Of a DNA stretch of 64,000 nt, positions 1-8,083 are shown one piece after another. This DNA comes from BOG-931 sp963761525 (GTDB lineage Bacteria > Pseudomonadota > Alphaproteobacteria > Rhizobiales > Xanthobacteraceae). The stretch's first letter is position 1; each line of letters opens with the position of its first letter. The notes beneath the pieces were generated by a model, which searched no databases, was not told where the DNA came from, and worked only from the letters and a program-made list of their open reading frames with translations. The stretch covers positions 62,001 to 126,000 of the forward strand of contig CAVXHG010000006.1 in NCBI GenBank assembly GCA_963761525.1, in the 5' to 3' direction. A program made the position numbers and the translations under genes.

Positions 1-1272
1 GTCGTCGACCACCTCGTGACCTTTGTCGGTCACGATGAAGGTGTGGCCGAGGAAAATCCCGAACAGCCCATCCGGCGTGATCGGATTGGGCTCGGCCATG
101 ATCACCATGCCAGGCTTGAGGATCTCCTCGAACTTCTCCGCCGAGACATGCTCGGCCACGACATGCGGGCCGTCGGTGACAAGATCGATGCCGTGGCATT
201 GCGTCGGCCGCGACTGATAGCCGTTGTCGCGAAAGAACTTGCTCGCGATCCGCATGTTCTCCGTCGGCTTTCCCGGCGCGATCTCGGCGACGATGCGTTT
301 GTAGCCAGGCAAGGTGATGTCGTTCCAGAACTTCTTCACCATCTCGGTCGGCTCGCCGACACAGATCGGTGAGCCGACCTGCGCGGTGTAGCCGCGATAG
401 CCGGCGGCAAGCTCCATATTGATGATGTCGCCCTTTTGCAGGACGCGGCTTGATGGCCGTGGATTGCCGAAGATCTGCGCCGGATTCGCCATCGGCGTCG
501 AGCCGATGATGAGAAAGTCGATATCGCCGCCGCCTTCAAGAATTGCCGAGCCTGCCGCAGCGCGCAGTTCATATTCTTTCACGCCGGGCTTCGCACGTGC
601 AACCATCGCTTCCATGGCGTTCTGACACAGCACGCCGGCCTTGCGGATGCAGTCGAGCTCTTCGGCGCTATGCACCGAAAGCAGTTCGTGCAGGAAGCCC
701 TTGGTGAAGATCAGTTCCGCACCGGGCAGATTTTCGCGCAGCACGTTGTACTGATTGACCGGCATATAGTCGCCATGTCGCGGATCAATCTCCATCAGCC
801 CGATACGGCCGTGTTCGAGCTTCAGCTCGCGAATGCGCTCGACCATGACATCGGCGTAGCGGCCGCTGCGGCTATGGCGCACATCCTTGACCGCGATTTC
901 GACCTGACGGCGCACCGCTTCGGCATGCGTTCCACCCATCGAATAGATCATGGTCGGTTCGCCATCGAGCGGCACCAGCACGTAACTCGCCAGCGCGTGC
1001 CATTCCCAATGGCCGGTCAGCCACAGCATGCCGCCGCCAAAGCTCCAATGGCTCGGGCCGCCGGGGACGATGACGACGTCGAGCTTGTCCTCGCGCATTT
1101 TCGCGCGCAGTGCAGCATAGCGCCGGTCGTATTCCGCTTTGGAAAATTGCTCCCATACCGCATCGCGGTAATACGGCGTGTCGCGCATATTGGCGAATGG
1201 CAGTGACAAATCGAGCTTGGTTCGCACGACGTCCCACGGCTGAGGGCCGATACGCGGCGGTTTGACATTCAT
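1..1272 (-). CDS. M24 family (creatinase/Xaa-Pro peptidase-like) hydrolase, C-terminus cut by window edge
   Basis: An open frame of 424 codons runs from an ATG at 1272 to the window edge without a stop. The N-terminal half (about residues 45-185) has the creatinase N-domain layout, and the C-terminal half (from about 205) is the pita-bread M24 fold. The M24 His (QCHGIDLV) and the late Glu in MVIMAEPNP are present. The two Asp positions that bind metal in peptidases are not: the matching stretches read NMELAAG and GYTAQVG. That is the creatinase-type, metal-free pattern, so a C-N hydrolase acting on a small amidine or amide is more likely than a dipeptidase. It is divergent from the binding-protein gene at 1349, which may bring in the substrate. 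The substrate is not known. Confidence 0.82.
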   Translation of the reverse strand, partial: MNVKPPRIGPQPWDVVRTKLDLSLPFANMRDTPYYRDAVWEQFSKAEYDRRYAALRAKMREDKLDVVIVPGGPSHWSFGGGMLWLTGHWEWHALASYVLVPLDGEPTMIYSMGGTHAEAVRRQVEIAVKDVRHSRSGRYADVMVERIRELKLEHGRIGLMEIDPRHGDYMPVNQYNVLRENLPGAELIFTKGFLHELLSVHSAEELDCIRKAGVLCQNAMEAMVARAKPGVKEYELRAAAGSAILEGGGDIDFLIIGSTPMANPAQIFGNPRPSSRVLQKGDIINMELAAGYRGYTAQVGSPICVGEPTEMVKKFWNDITLPGYKRIVAEIAPGKPTENMRIASKFFRDNGYQSRPTQCHGIDLVTDGPHVVAEHVSAEKFEEILKPGMVIMAEPNPITPDGLFGIFLGHTFIVTDKGHEVVDD

Positions 1273-1348
1273 GGAGGTATTCCCCGGCAAGCTGTTCAAC
1301 AATGGCCGGGTTTGTATACCATTCCGCTGCCTTTGTCGGGGGGCTTCG

Positions 1349-2311
1349 ATGAAAATCGCACAGTGGGTTTTAGTCGCGCTGACCGTTGTCGCAGCGCTTG
1401 GGCCATCGGCCAATGCGGCGGACAAAATCATCGGCGGCACACTCGGCGGCCAAGCACCGCTGTGGCCGTTTTATGTCGCCACACAAAAGGGTTTCTTTGC
1501 TGCAGAAAATCTTGATGTCGAAATCAACTTCGCACAGAGCGGCGCCGCAGTCACGCAGCAGCTCACCGGCGGCGCATACGACGTCGTGCTGAGCACCGGC
1601 GTCAGCGATGCAATCCACGCCATCGACAAAGGCGCGGCGCTCGCGCTGATCCGGATCATCGGCGATAAAGCGCCCTATGCCTTGATCGGAAAACCGGGGC
1701 TGAAAACAATCGCAGACCTGAAGGGCAAGTCGATCTCGGTCGGCCAGGTCAACGATCCGACAACCTATTATTTCGAACAAATGGCGGCGGCGAACGGATT
1801 GAAGCCGGGCGATTATGATGAGCTGCGTGCCGGGGTCGCGGCCTCACGCTTCGCCGCGTTGAAAGCCGGCGTCGCCGACGCGGCGCTGGTGCTGCCGCCG
1901 CTGAACTTTCAGGCTAATTCCATCGGCTACATCACGCTTGGCTTTGCCGCGGATTACATCAAGGGCCTGCCATTCACCGGCATGGTGGTGCGCCGCGACT
2001 ATGCGCAAACGCATGTCTCAACCGTCAAGCGCCTGCTCGCTGCGACCGACAAGAGCATTGCCTGGTTGACTGACGTGTCGCATCGCGCCGAGGCCATCGA
2101 GCTTCTGGTCAACGCCGCGCATGTGCGGAAAGAGGACGCCGAGGCGAGCTACGATCTGTTGCGCCGCATCGACTATTTCGCACCGACCAGCCGGATTTCA
2201 CGCAAGGAACTGCAAAACCTGATCACGGTTGAGCGCACGCTCACCAGCGTCGATCCTTCATTCACGCCCGACCGATTGGCGATGCCGGGCATCACCGAAC
2301 TGGTCGATTGA
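1349..2311 (+). CDS. ABC transporter substrate-binding protein, NMT1/SsuA-like
   Basis: A 320-residue periplasmic binding protein. The ATG at 1349 is chosen over earlier in-frame starts because it places a clean Sec signal peptide at the N-terminus (MKIAQWVLVALTVVAALG, cleavage after ANA). The mature part has the NMT1/SsuA/ThiY layout: GGQAPLWPFYVATQKGFF, then FAQSGAAVTQQLTGGAYDV, then a second lobe. This family feeds ABC importers for sulfonates, nitrate, pyrimidine precursors or aromatics. No ATPase or permease gene adjoins it. It is divergent from the M24 hydrolase gene with about 75 bases between the starts, which suggests a shared control region and a linked substrate; this is inference. 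Confidence 0.85.
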   Translation: MKIAQWVLVALTVVAALGPSANAADKIIGGTLGGQAPLWPFYVATQKGFFAAENLDVEINFAQSGAAVTQQLTGGAYDVVLSTGVSDAIHAIDKGAALALIRIIGDKAPYALIGKPGLKTIADLKGKSISVGQVNDPTTYYFEQMAAANGLKPGDYDELRAGVAASRFAALKAGVADAALVLPPLNFQANSIGYITLGFAADYIKGLPFTGMVVRRDYAQTHVSTVKRLLAATDKSIAWLTDVSHRAEAIELLVNAAHVRKEDAEASYDLLRRIDYFAPTSRISRKELQNLITVERTLTSVDPSFTPDRLAMPGITELVD

Positions 2312-2345
2312 GAACGGCGAAGCGATAAGCGTAACGCCGTGGTGC

Positions 2346-3185
2346 TCATACACTGGACGCAATGCGGCCGACTTCGGCAAGAACGGAGTCACGCTGATCG
2401 GGGCCGATTGGCGATTCTGCAAAATACGCCGCGACAACGAGAGGCGCGCGTCCGGGCGGCCAGATCACAGCGATATCGTTCGCCACGCCGTTATTGCCGG
2501 ATCCGGTTTTGTCCCCAACCTTCCAGTCTGGCGGAAGCCCGGCCCGTAATCTCTTCGCGCCGGTCTGACAGGCCACGAGCCACGCGATCAGCCGCTGCCG
2601 CGAGTCCGGTGAAAGCGCGTTGCCGAGCACGGTGGCGCGAAGATTGTTCAGCATCGCTGACGGCGTTGTTGTGTCCCGCGGGTCGTTTGGCAGAGCTTCA
2701 TTCAGGGTCGGCTCGTTACGATCCAGCCTCGTAAGGTTATCGCCGATCGAGCGCGCATAAGCGGTGACTGCTGGCGGTCCACCGATGCTGGCAAGGATCA
2801 AGTTAGCCGCCGTATTGTCGCTCATGGTCAGCGCCGCACTGCAGAGTTCCGCCAACGTCATTCCTTCGGCGGTAAATTTCTCCGTCACCGGCGAATAGGA
2901 AATCAGACTCTCTTTGGTGAAATGGATGCGGCGATCGAGGTCGTCCTGTCTCTTGTCCACACGCGTCAGCAACAGCGAAACCGCCAGCAGCTTGAACGTG
3001 CTGCACATCGCAAACCGTTCGCCCTGCCGGTGATCCAGCCGCGCGCCGGTTCCGGTGTTCAATATGCTGACGCCAAGGCGGCCTCCGACTTTCCGCTCCA
3101 GCGCGGCAATCGGATTATCCTCGGCTCGACTGATCGCCGGAAGAGCGAATGAGCCAAGCACGATCGTGCGCCGAGAGAGTTTCAT
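2346..3185 (-). CDS. bla: Class A beta-lactamase with Tat-type signal
   Basis: A 279-residue serine beta-lactamase, exported to hydrolyse beta-lactam rings. All class A motifs are intact: STFK at 62-65 (nucleophile Ser62), SDN at 122-124, the omega-loop ExxLN at 158-162 (general base Glu158) and KTG at 226-228. Cys61 lies just before the nucleophile (Ambler 69), as in CTX-M enzymes; no Cys occupies the 238-like position (KTGSG). The ATG at 3185 gives a leader beginning MKLSRRTIVLGSFALPA, a plausible twin-arginine signal. The gene follows the broken LysR gene on the same strand with a 50-base gap. An AmpR-like regulator would normally be divergent, so control by this LysR is doubtful. Substrate range cannot be read from sequence. 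Confidence 0.93.
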   Translation of the reverse strand: MKLSRRTIVLGSFALPAISRAEDNPIAALERKVGGRLGVSILNTGTGARLDHRQGERFAMCSTFKLLAVSLLLTRVDKRQDDLDRRIHFTKESLISYSPVTEKFTAEGMTLAELCSAALTMSDNTAANLILASIGGPPAVTAYARSIGDNLTRLDRNEPTLNEALPNDPRDTTTPSAMLNNLRATVLGNALSPDSRQRLIAWLVACQTGAKRLRAGLPPDWKVGDKTGSGNNGVANDIAVIWPPGRAPLVVAAYFAESPIGPDQRDSVLAEVGRIASSV

Positions 3186-3235
3186 CGACCTGCTGACTGG
3201 ATGGCGCTGCCACCAAGGACTGACATACGACAAAA

Positions 3236-4205
3236 TCAATTAGTCGTTTTTAATGCACTCGCGGAATATTTTTGCGGCAGCATAGCGACTTTGCGCGTGT
3301 ACTCGATAAACCGCTCCGCCAGCGGCGTTAGCGTCCGATCCTTGACAGTGATGAACCCGACCGGCGCGGGAGGCGATGCCATTGTGATCGGCAGAACCTT
3401 GAGGTGCATTTGCTTGCCGCCAAAGCGCATGACGGAGGCAGGCACCAAGCCAAGCCAGTGGCCCGTTTCGATCAAGCGCATGTAAAGATGGAGCGACACC
3501 GTCAGTACCGTTGCGGACGGAGGCTCCAGCCCGCTCTTTCGAAATATTTCGTCGTGGAGCGACCGCGCCAGGCTGCCCGGTTCCGCCAACACCCATGGCT
3601 CCCCAATCAAATCGGCAAGCGTCAGGTTCCGCCGCTTGGCCCAACGACTTTCCGATCCGGCGACAACGACATTCGGTTCGTCAAACAGCGGCTCCGCAAT
3701 CAAATCAGGTTCGGTCATCGTTACAGGAAGCCGCCCGATGACCAGCTCAACATTTCGATTACGCAAATTGTCGTATTGCTGGGTCGCAATGTTTTCAGGA
3801 CACGACGTGAATCACCGCGCGCGGGAAATCCTGCGAAAACCGTTGCATGATCGCCGGAAGCAGACCGGCATCCGTCACGATTGACGAGCCAATCCGCAGG
3901 TCGCCCGCGTCCGGTTGCTTGATGAATTCTATTTGCTGAAGGCCTTTTCGCATTTCGTCGAACACCGCCACGCCGGATTTGAGCAACGCACGGCCGTAGT
4001 GTGTCGGCTCAACCCCTGAAATGCTGCGATCGAAAAGCTTGACGCCAAGGGTGAGCTCCAATTCCGAAATCGTCTTCGACACGACGGGATAGGACACGGC
4101 CAGTTCTTCCGCCGCCCTGGTCATGCTGCCCGCATCCGCGACCGCGAGCGCAATGTGAAGGTCACGCAGCTTGACGCGCCGACCGATCCGGTCCGTCCAC
4201 TTCAT
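3236..4205 (-). pseudogene. LysR-family transcriptional regulator, single-base frameshift
   Basis: Two reading frames together make one complete LysR regulator of about 320 residues. The first (4205 down to 3795) has the N-terminal winged helix (LRDLHIALAVADAGSMTRAA, ending near LFDRS) and the start of the effector domain, and stops right after PRAVIHVVS. The second carries on with the rest of the effector domain from QQYDNLRNRNVELVIGR to the stop at 3236. Removing one base near 3798-3800 (GTG TCC TGA becomes GTG CCT GAA) restores a continuous family-like sequence. The gene is divergent from the alpha/beta hydrolase at 4324, the usual arrangement of a LysR and its target. Either a recent pseudogene or an assembly error. 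Confidence 0.85.
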
Positions 4206-4239
4206 CTGGTTACCTATCTAAATGGCTAGGGGTATGGCC

Positions 4240-4266
4240 ATTAATTGGAACTAATCAGCTATAGCT
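4240..4266. promoter_or_regulatory. Candidate LysR operator dyads between the divergent LysR and hydrolase genes
   Basis: The 118-base gap between the divergent genes is AT-rich against its surroundings. It holds an imperfect 16-base dyad at 4240-4255 (ATTAATTGGAACTAAT, of the form ATTAnTT-NN-AAnTAAT, close to the LysR T-N11-A idea) and a perfect 10-base palindrome at 4257-4266 (AGCTATAGCT). The position suits autoregulation and control of the hydrolase. Binding is inferred only from symmetry and location. Confidence 0.45.
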
Positions 4267-4323
4267 AAATCTGGCAAGTACGGACCTGCGAGTTCATCGC
4301 AGCAACTCAAAGGGAGAAACATC

Positions 4324-5017
4324 ATGGCTCAGAATTCAGCATTACCGACAATCGTCCTCGTTCACGGCGGGTTTGTTGATGGCGCAGGTTGGGAAGGCGT
4401 CTACGCGGTCCTTAAGAAGGACGGCTATGACGTGAGCATCGTCCAGAACCCGACGCAAAGCCTGGCGGGCGACGTGGCCGCGACCCGGCAAGTCATCGCG
4501 CAAGCGAAAGGGCCGGTTGTGTTGGTCGGTCACTCGTACGGCGGCGCCGTCATCACCGAAGCCGGCAACGACCCCAAGGTGTCCAAGCTCGTCTACATCA
4601 CGGCGTTTGCGCCGGACAAAGGTGAGTCTGTCGCTTCCCTGATCAAGAACCCACCTCCGGGAGCATCGGTGCCGCCGATCCTGCCGCCGCAGGATGGCTA
4701 CCTGTTCCTGGACAAAGCGAAGTTCGCCGCCTCGTTTGCTGCCGACGTCGAAGCCAACAAGGCGGCATTCATGGCTGAACTCTCAGGTCCCATGGGGCAT
4801 GGCCGCGCTTGAAGGAGCGGTAAGCGAACCCGCTTGGCGGACAAAGCCGAGCTGGTACCTGGTGGTAACCGAGGACCGGATGATCCCTCCCCCCGCTCAG
4901 CAATTCATGTCGAAGCGCGCAGGCGCCACGGTGGTGGAAACCAAGGGAAGCCACGCGGTCTATGTGTCGAAGCCGGACGTTGTCGCCTCGATCATCAAGA
5001 GCGCTGCGCTCGCGTGA
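4324..5017 (+). pseudogene. Alpha/beta hydrolase, single-base frameshift
   Basis: The first frame runs from the ATG at 4324 (Shine-Dalgarno AAGGGAGAAACATC just upstream) with the oxyanion motif HGGFVDGAGW, the nucleophile elbow GHSYGG (Ser71) and a cap region, then stops early at 4812. The second frame (about 4777-5017) supplies the expected C-terminus: VPWGMAALEGAVSEPAW, the acid-loop region TEDRMIPP and the catalytic His in GSHAVYV. Dropping one A at 4778/4779 turns MAELSG into MADSQVPWG and rejoins them into about 230 residues, the usual size for this small hydrolase family. The frameshifted LysR gene is divergent and is its probable regulator. Substrate unknown. Confidence 0.85.
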
Positions 5018-5030
5018 TGCGAAGGAACGC

Positions 5031-5066
5031 AACCGCCGCCGGGCTAAAACCGGCGGCGGCGCGTTT
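5031..5066 (+). terminator. Strong GC hairpin after the alpha/beta hydrolase, probable terminator
   Basis: A perfect 10-bp stem CCGCCGCCGG / CCGGCGGCGG (5033-5042 with 5050-5059) with loop GCTAAAA lies 16 bases after the hydrolase stop at 5017. The following T run is weak (GCGTTTC), so it may act as a pause or mRNA-protecting stem instead of an efficient intrinsic terminator. Confidence 0.5.
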
Positions 5067-5089
5067 CATCTGGCGTTCCTCGGCCAATG

Positions 5090-5121
5090 TAGTGCTGCCG
5101 GACAGGATCGAACTATCCACC
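5090..5121 (-). other. tRNA 3'-end-like fragment (possible remnant)
   Basis: Read on the minus strand, this stretch resembles the T arm and acceptor end of a tRNA: AGTTCGATCC, then GTCCGGCAGCACTA. It matches the 3' end of the tRNA-Thr at 7655-7729 in about 24 of 31 positions. No 5' half, D arm or anticodon stem is found upstream. It could be a decayed tRNA copy or an old attachment-site scar; chance resemblance is possible. Confidence 0.3.
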
Positions 5122-5207
5122 TCACACTTCGGCGCAAGCCGGGAAGCCAGTTAGGACGAATATCCAACGTCGCAATATAATGGCCGAGTCGTGAAAGGAC
5201 TCGAGCG

Positions 5208-5513
5208 ATGCTGGAGTTGCAAACCCTGCCGGACGAATTGGATGAGACTTATTTGGAGTACTTCGGCAAAGGCATCGGCGCGCAATTCTGTGTCAGATGG
5301 CCCGCCAACGATGGCGAAAAGTCCGCGCGCGTGGTCGTCATCGTGTCAGCGCTCGGCGATTATGAAGGTAGCACGCTCGGCATGGACCCTCATAAAATCA
5401 AAGCCGCGCTCGATCGCAATCGCGACCTGATCGAGAAGTTGGCACGGGACAAGATAAAAGCCGGGGACAACGTCGTGACGTTAGATGTGGGCGACTTCCC
5501 GGCGAAGCCGTGA
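5208..5513 (+). CDS. Small DUF1488-like protein of unknown function
   Basis: A 101-residue soluble acidic protein starting at an ATG with a spaced purine-rich site (AAAGGACTCGAGCG). The C-terminal part, ALDRNRDLIEKLARDKIKAG followed by a short beta strand ending VGDF, resembles the end of DUF1488 proteins, small alphaproteobacterial proteins of unknown role. No signal peptide or membrane segment. It stands alone between the hydrolase and the sulP gene. The family assignment is from memory of the pattern and is tentative. Confidence 0.55.
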   Translation: MLELQTLPDELDETYLEYFGKGIGAQFCVRWPANDGEKSARVVVIVSALGDYEGSTLGMDPHKIKAALDRNRDLIEKLARDKIKAGDNVVTLDVGDFPAKP

Positions 5514-5625
5514 CACCGGAAAGCAAGATTGAACCGTCGGCTGTCTGAGATTCCGAAATCTTCAATCGTAGGCAGAATCTATCCCGAACGGCATGCACGA
5601 ACATAACCCAGCAGCGCCAAATTGC

Positions 5626-6909
5626 TTAGGGTAAATCCTCGCTCGGAATGGCGCGGTGAGCTAGTGCGAACAGCCCCGCAATAAGACAGCCGGCAACAAT
5701 ACCGACTGTCAGGTCCTTTAGAAGCGTCAGGCCAAAGGTCGTAATCAGCACCAGCGCCATGCGCCAGTCGGAAAATAGCGCAACGAACTCACGCTTTTCC
5801 GCCATATTCCAACACACAACAACCAGCACACCCGCCAAGGCCGAAAGGGGAATGAAACTCGCCAACGGCGCCAATGCTACCATGAAGCCGAGAATGAACA
5901 CCGCATGCAGCATCCCGGATAAGGGACTGCGCGCACCGGCTCGGATGTTTGTCGCCGTGCGGGCGATCGTTCCAGTGACGCTGATACCTCCAAACAGAGC
6001 GGACGCAATGTTCGCAATGCCTTGCGCGACCACCTCCATATTGTAGCGGTGCTTTCGTCCTGTCATCCCGTCTGCGACCTTTGCAGAAAGTAGGCTTTCA
6101 ACCCCTCCGAGAAGCGTGAATGAGAGCGCCGCAGGCAACAGCTCGATTAAGCGCGGCACGGAAAACGGTGGCACATGCGGTATGGGGAGGGCCCTTGGAA
6201 GACCACCGAAACGGCTGCCGATTGTCTCGACGGGCAGATGAAACAGCCACGCGACGAGGGAAGCACATGTAACTGTAAGCAGCATAGCCGGCAGGGTCGG
6301 CCGCCAGCGTTGCAAGGCAAAGATCGCCGCCGCCGAAAATGCTCCAACTGCAAAAGCGGAAGGATTGAATGTGCGGAGCGCCTGGCCGAGCGCAAACAGC
6401 TTCGGAAAAAGCGGGCCAGGCTCGACGCCGGCTAATGTCAGACCGCCAAGGTCCTTCAATTGACTGGCGAGTATCGTGACAGCGATACCGCACGTAAATC
6501 CCACGGTCACTGCATGAGGGATGTACCGGATCAGGGCGCCGAGCCTGCACAAACCGACGAGGGTGAGCAGAATACCGGAAAGAAAAACGGTGATGAGCAG
6601 CCCATCCAGTCCAAATTGAGCGACTGTAGCGGCCACCAGAACGATAAAGGCTCCAGCCGGACCACCGATTTGAAACCGGCTGCCGCCCAGGGCGGAAACG
6701 ATAAAGCCCCCGATGATTGACGTATAAAGACCGCGCACCGGATCGACGCCGGACGCAACGGCGATGGCCATGGACAGTGGAAGCGCTACGACGGCTACAG
6801 TAAGCGCAGCAATGGTGTCGCTCCGAAGGGCTTCAAGGCTGTAGCCTTCAGCAACGAGCGTGACCAGCTTGGGACGGTAGAGATGAGCTGTGGCAGAACC
6901 GTCAGGCAT
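5626..6909 (-). CDS. SulP-family anion transporter lacking a STAS domain
   Basis: A 427-residue polytopic membrane protein of the SulP/SLC26 family, which moves sulfate, bicarbonate or other anions by proton or sodium symport or by exchange. The first helices carry the family pattern ALTVAVVALPLSMAIAVASG, with GLYTSIIGGF and FQIGGPAGAFIVL in the next helices, and many more hydrophobic segments follow. The chain ends at HRAIPSEDLP just after the last membrane helix. The cytoplasmic STAS domain of full-length SulP proteins (about 550 residues) is therefore absent, and no separate STAS gene is nearby. It stands alone on the minus strand. The anion cannot be read from sequence. Confidence 0.88.
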   Translation of the reverse strand: MPDGSATAHLYRPKLVTLVAEGYSLEALRSDTIAALTVAVVALPLSMAIAVASGVDPVRGLYTSIIGGFIVSALGGSRFQIGGPAGAFIVLVAATVAQFGLDGLLITVFLSGILLTLVGLCRLGALIRYIPHAVTVGFTCGIAVTILASQLKDLGGLTLAGVEPGPLFPKLFALGQALRTFNPSAFAVGAFSAAAIFALQRWRPTLPAMLLTVTCASLVAWLFHLPVETIGSRFGGLPRALPIPHVPPFSVPRLIELLPAALSFTLLGGVESLLSAKVADGMTGRKHRYNMEVVAQGIANIASALFGGISVTGTIARTATNIRAGARSPLSGMLHAVFILGFMVALAPLASFIPLSALAGVLVVVCWNMAEKREFVALFSDWRMALVLITTFGLTLLKDLTVGIVAGCLIAGLFALAHRAIPSEDLP

Positions 6910-7430
6910 TGCGCGACGTGATCTAAGTCAGTGCCACATCAAATGCAATCATCCGTCTTTTTAAGACCCGCAGGTAATCTTTGCCTTCATACACGCACAG
7001 AAAATGGTGTAGCGGCGATTGAATTGAATTGTCGGACCTGCTTCGCCTTTCAGTTATCGGCCAAATTATAGTCTCTTTTATATTGACAATAGACTCCAGA
7101 TCGGATATATGATGGTCAGCTCGCTCATCGTGAGGGACGTCACCGGTGACGCCGACTGACGAAGCGGGTGCGGTTCTTGCGAACAGGAGCCAGTCACTGC
7201 TGTTTGCAGGCGGTTTGGGCATCGACCCGTCCGGCGCGTGATCGGACTGTGAGGTGCTCACTGCACTGGCATCGGCGAGGGGACCCCCTTTGACCCGGTG
7301 ATTCCAGGAAGCGCGGCCCAAACCGAGTTGGGATGAATAATCCCGGCGCATAATCGCGGAGGAGCGCCGAAAGGCGAGCGGTCGCAAATGGCCGCGGCTG
7401 TGCCCGCTTACTGGGTGCAGCTACCGTGGT

Positions 7431-7468
7431 GCGCCGTTCGGCGCTCCGCCTCCCTCGTTATCGAGGGA
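7431..7468 (+). promoter_or_regulatory. Two adjacent hairpins, the second covering a Shine-Dalgarno-like sequence
   Basis: GCGCCG-TT-CGGCGC (7431-7444) is followed by TCCCTCG-TTAT-CGAGGGA (7451-7468). The right arm of the second hairpin contains GAGGGA, which lies six bases before the ATG of a 36-codon open frame at 7475. Folding would hide that ribosome site. A leader or small RNA is possible; it could also be decayed sequence. Confidence 0.35.
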
Positions 7469-7474
7469 AGTAAA

Positions 7475-7585
7475 ATGAACGCCTCGCTTTCGTCTGAGGC
7501 AAAAACTTCGTGCCGCTTAAACAAAACCCGGATGCCATCGCATCGCGGGAATGAGATCATTCGTCGTTTGTGTGCCGCTGTTTGA
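7475..7585 (+). CDS. Possible 36-residue small protein
   Basis: The short frame begins MNASLSSEAKTSCRLNKTRM and is basic towards its end. Its only support is a GAGGGAAG site at ideal spacing that lies within a hairpin stem. No homology is recognised. It may be a leader peptide or not a gene at all. Confidence 0.2.
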   Translation: MNASLSSEAKTSCRLNKTRMPSHRGNEIIRRLCAAV

Positions 7586-7654
7586 CATCGTAAATCGGAA
7601 CGAGGCCCCGCGCAGCGGCGCGATATCAGCAAGCTCGTATCTCGATAGCTTTGA

Positions 7655-7729
<75 letters not shown>

Positions 7730-7853
7730 AGTGCCGGTCAATAGGGGCCGACGAAAGCGGGGCGATCCTTGCCATAGGGCCAATTCCGGCGCAAGCGCGG
7801 CGGCCGGGGGTCCGGTTGCAGCGGGACGGCCCGCATGCTTTTAACGGCTTGCT

Positions 7854-8048
7854 ATGACCAAGCCCGGCAAGGCGGAACAATCAGCCGCGCGGCACGAACG
7901 GCTTTCGGCGGCCCTTCGTGAAAATCTCAAGCGGCGCAAGGCGCAAGCCCGCGGCCGCGCGACAGGCGGCGAGGATTTGGCCGCGCAGGAAGCCGGAATC
8001 GACGCAGAACCTGACTTTCGCCGCAATCCGGGACCGAAGTCGGACTGA
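7854..8048 (+). CDS. Short basic protein of unknown function upstream of murA
   Basis: A 64-residue hydrophilic protein rich in Arg, Lys and Ala, with a likely amphipathic helix around RHERLSAALRENLKRRKAQA. Small genes with this RHERL...LRENLKRRKAQ pattern sit just before murA in related Bradyrhizobium-type genomes, which supports it being real and possibly co-transcribed (35-base gap to murA). No catalytic motif, signal or membrane segment. Function unknown. Confidence 0.65.
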   Translation: MTKPGKAEQSAARHERLSAALRENLKRRKAQARGRATGGEDLAAQEAGIDAEPDFRRNPGPKSD

Positions 8049-8083
8049 ACGGGCGGCCGGGAGCGGGCCGCGGGGGGGTCTTA

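Larger units (their letters stand above)
6910..7654. other. Gene-poor stretch between sulP and tRNA-Thr
   Basis: No recognisable protein gene is present in these 745 bases. Base composition drops towards AT near 6930-7110 and rises again afterwards. The only structured part is the pair of hairpins at 7431-7468 followed by a 36-codon frame at 7475. A 154-codon minus-strand frame across 6923-7387 has no family signature and was not called. Confidence 0.5.

Noticed and set aside
16..1237. Several open frames on both strands over the first 1.2 kb
   Set aside because: All are shadows of the M24 gene, whose own frame is open over the full 424 codons and carries clear motifs.
3790..3810. Programmed +1 frameshifting in the LysR gene (TCC TGA resembles the prfB-type stop-adjacent site)
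   Set aside because: The other seven frameshifted genes have no stop at the break, and LysR genes are not known to use frameshifting; an extra base is simpler.
6923..7387. 154-codon minus-strand frame in the sulP to tRNA-Thr gap
   Set aside because: No recognisable family, a TTG start without a ribosome site, and odd composition; looks like chance.
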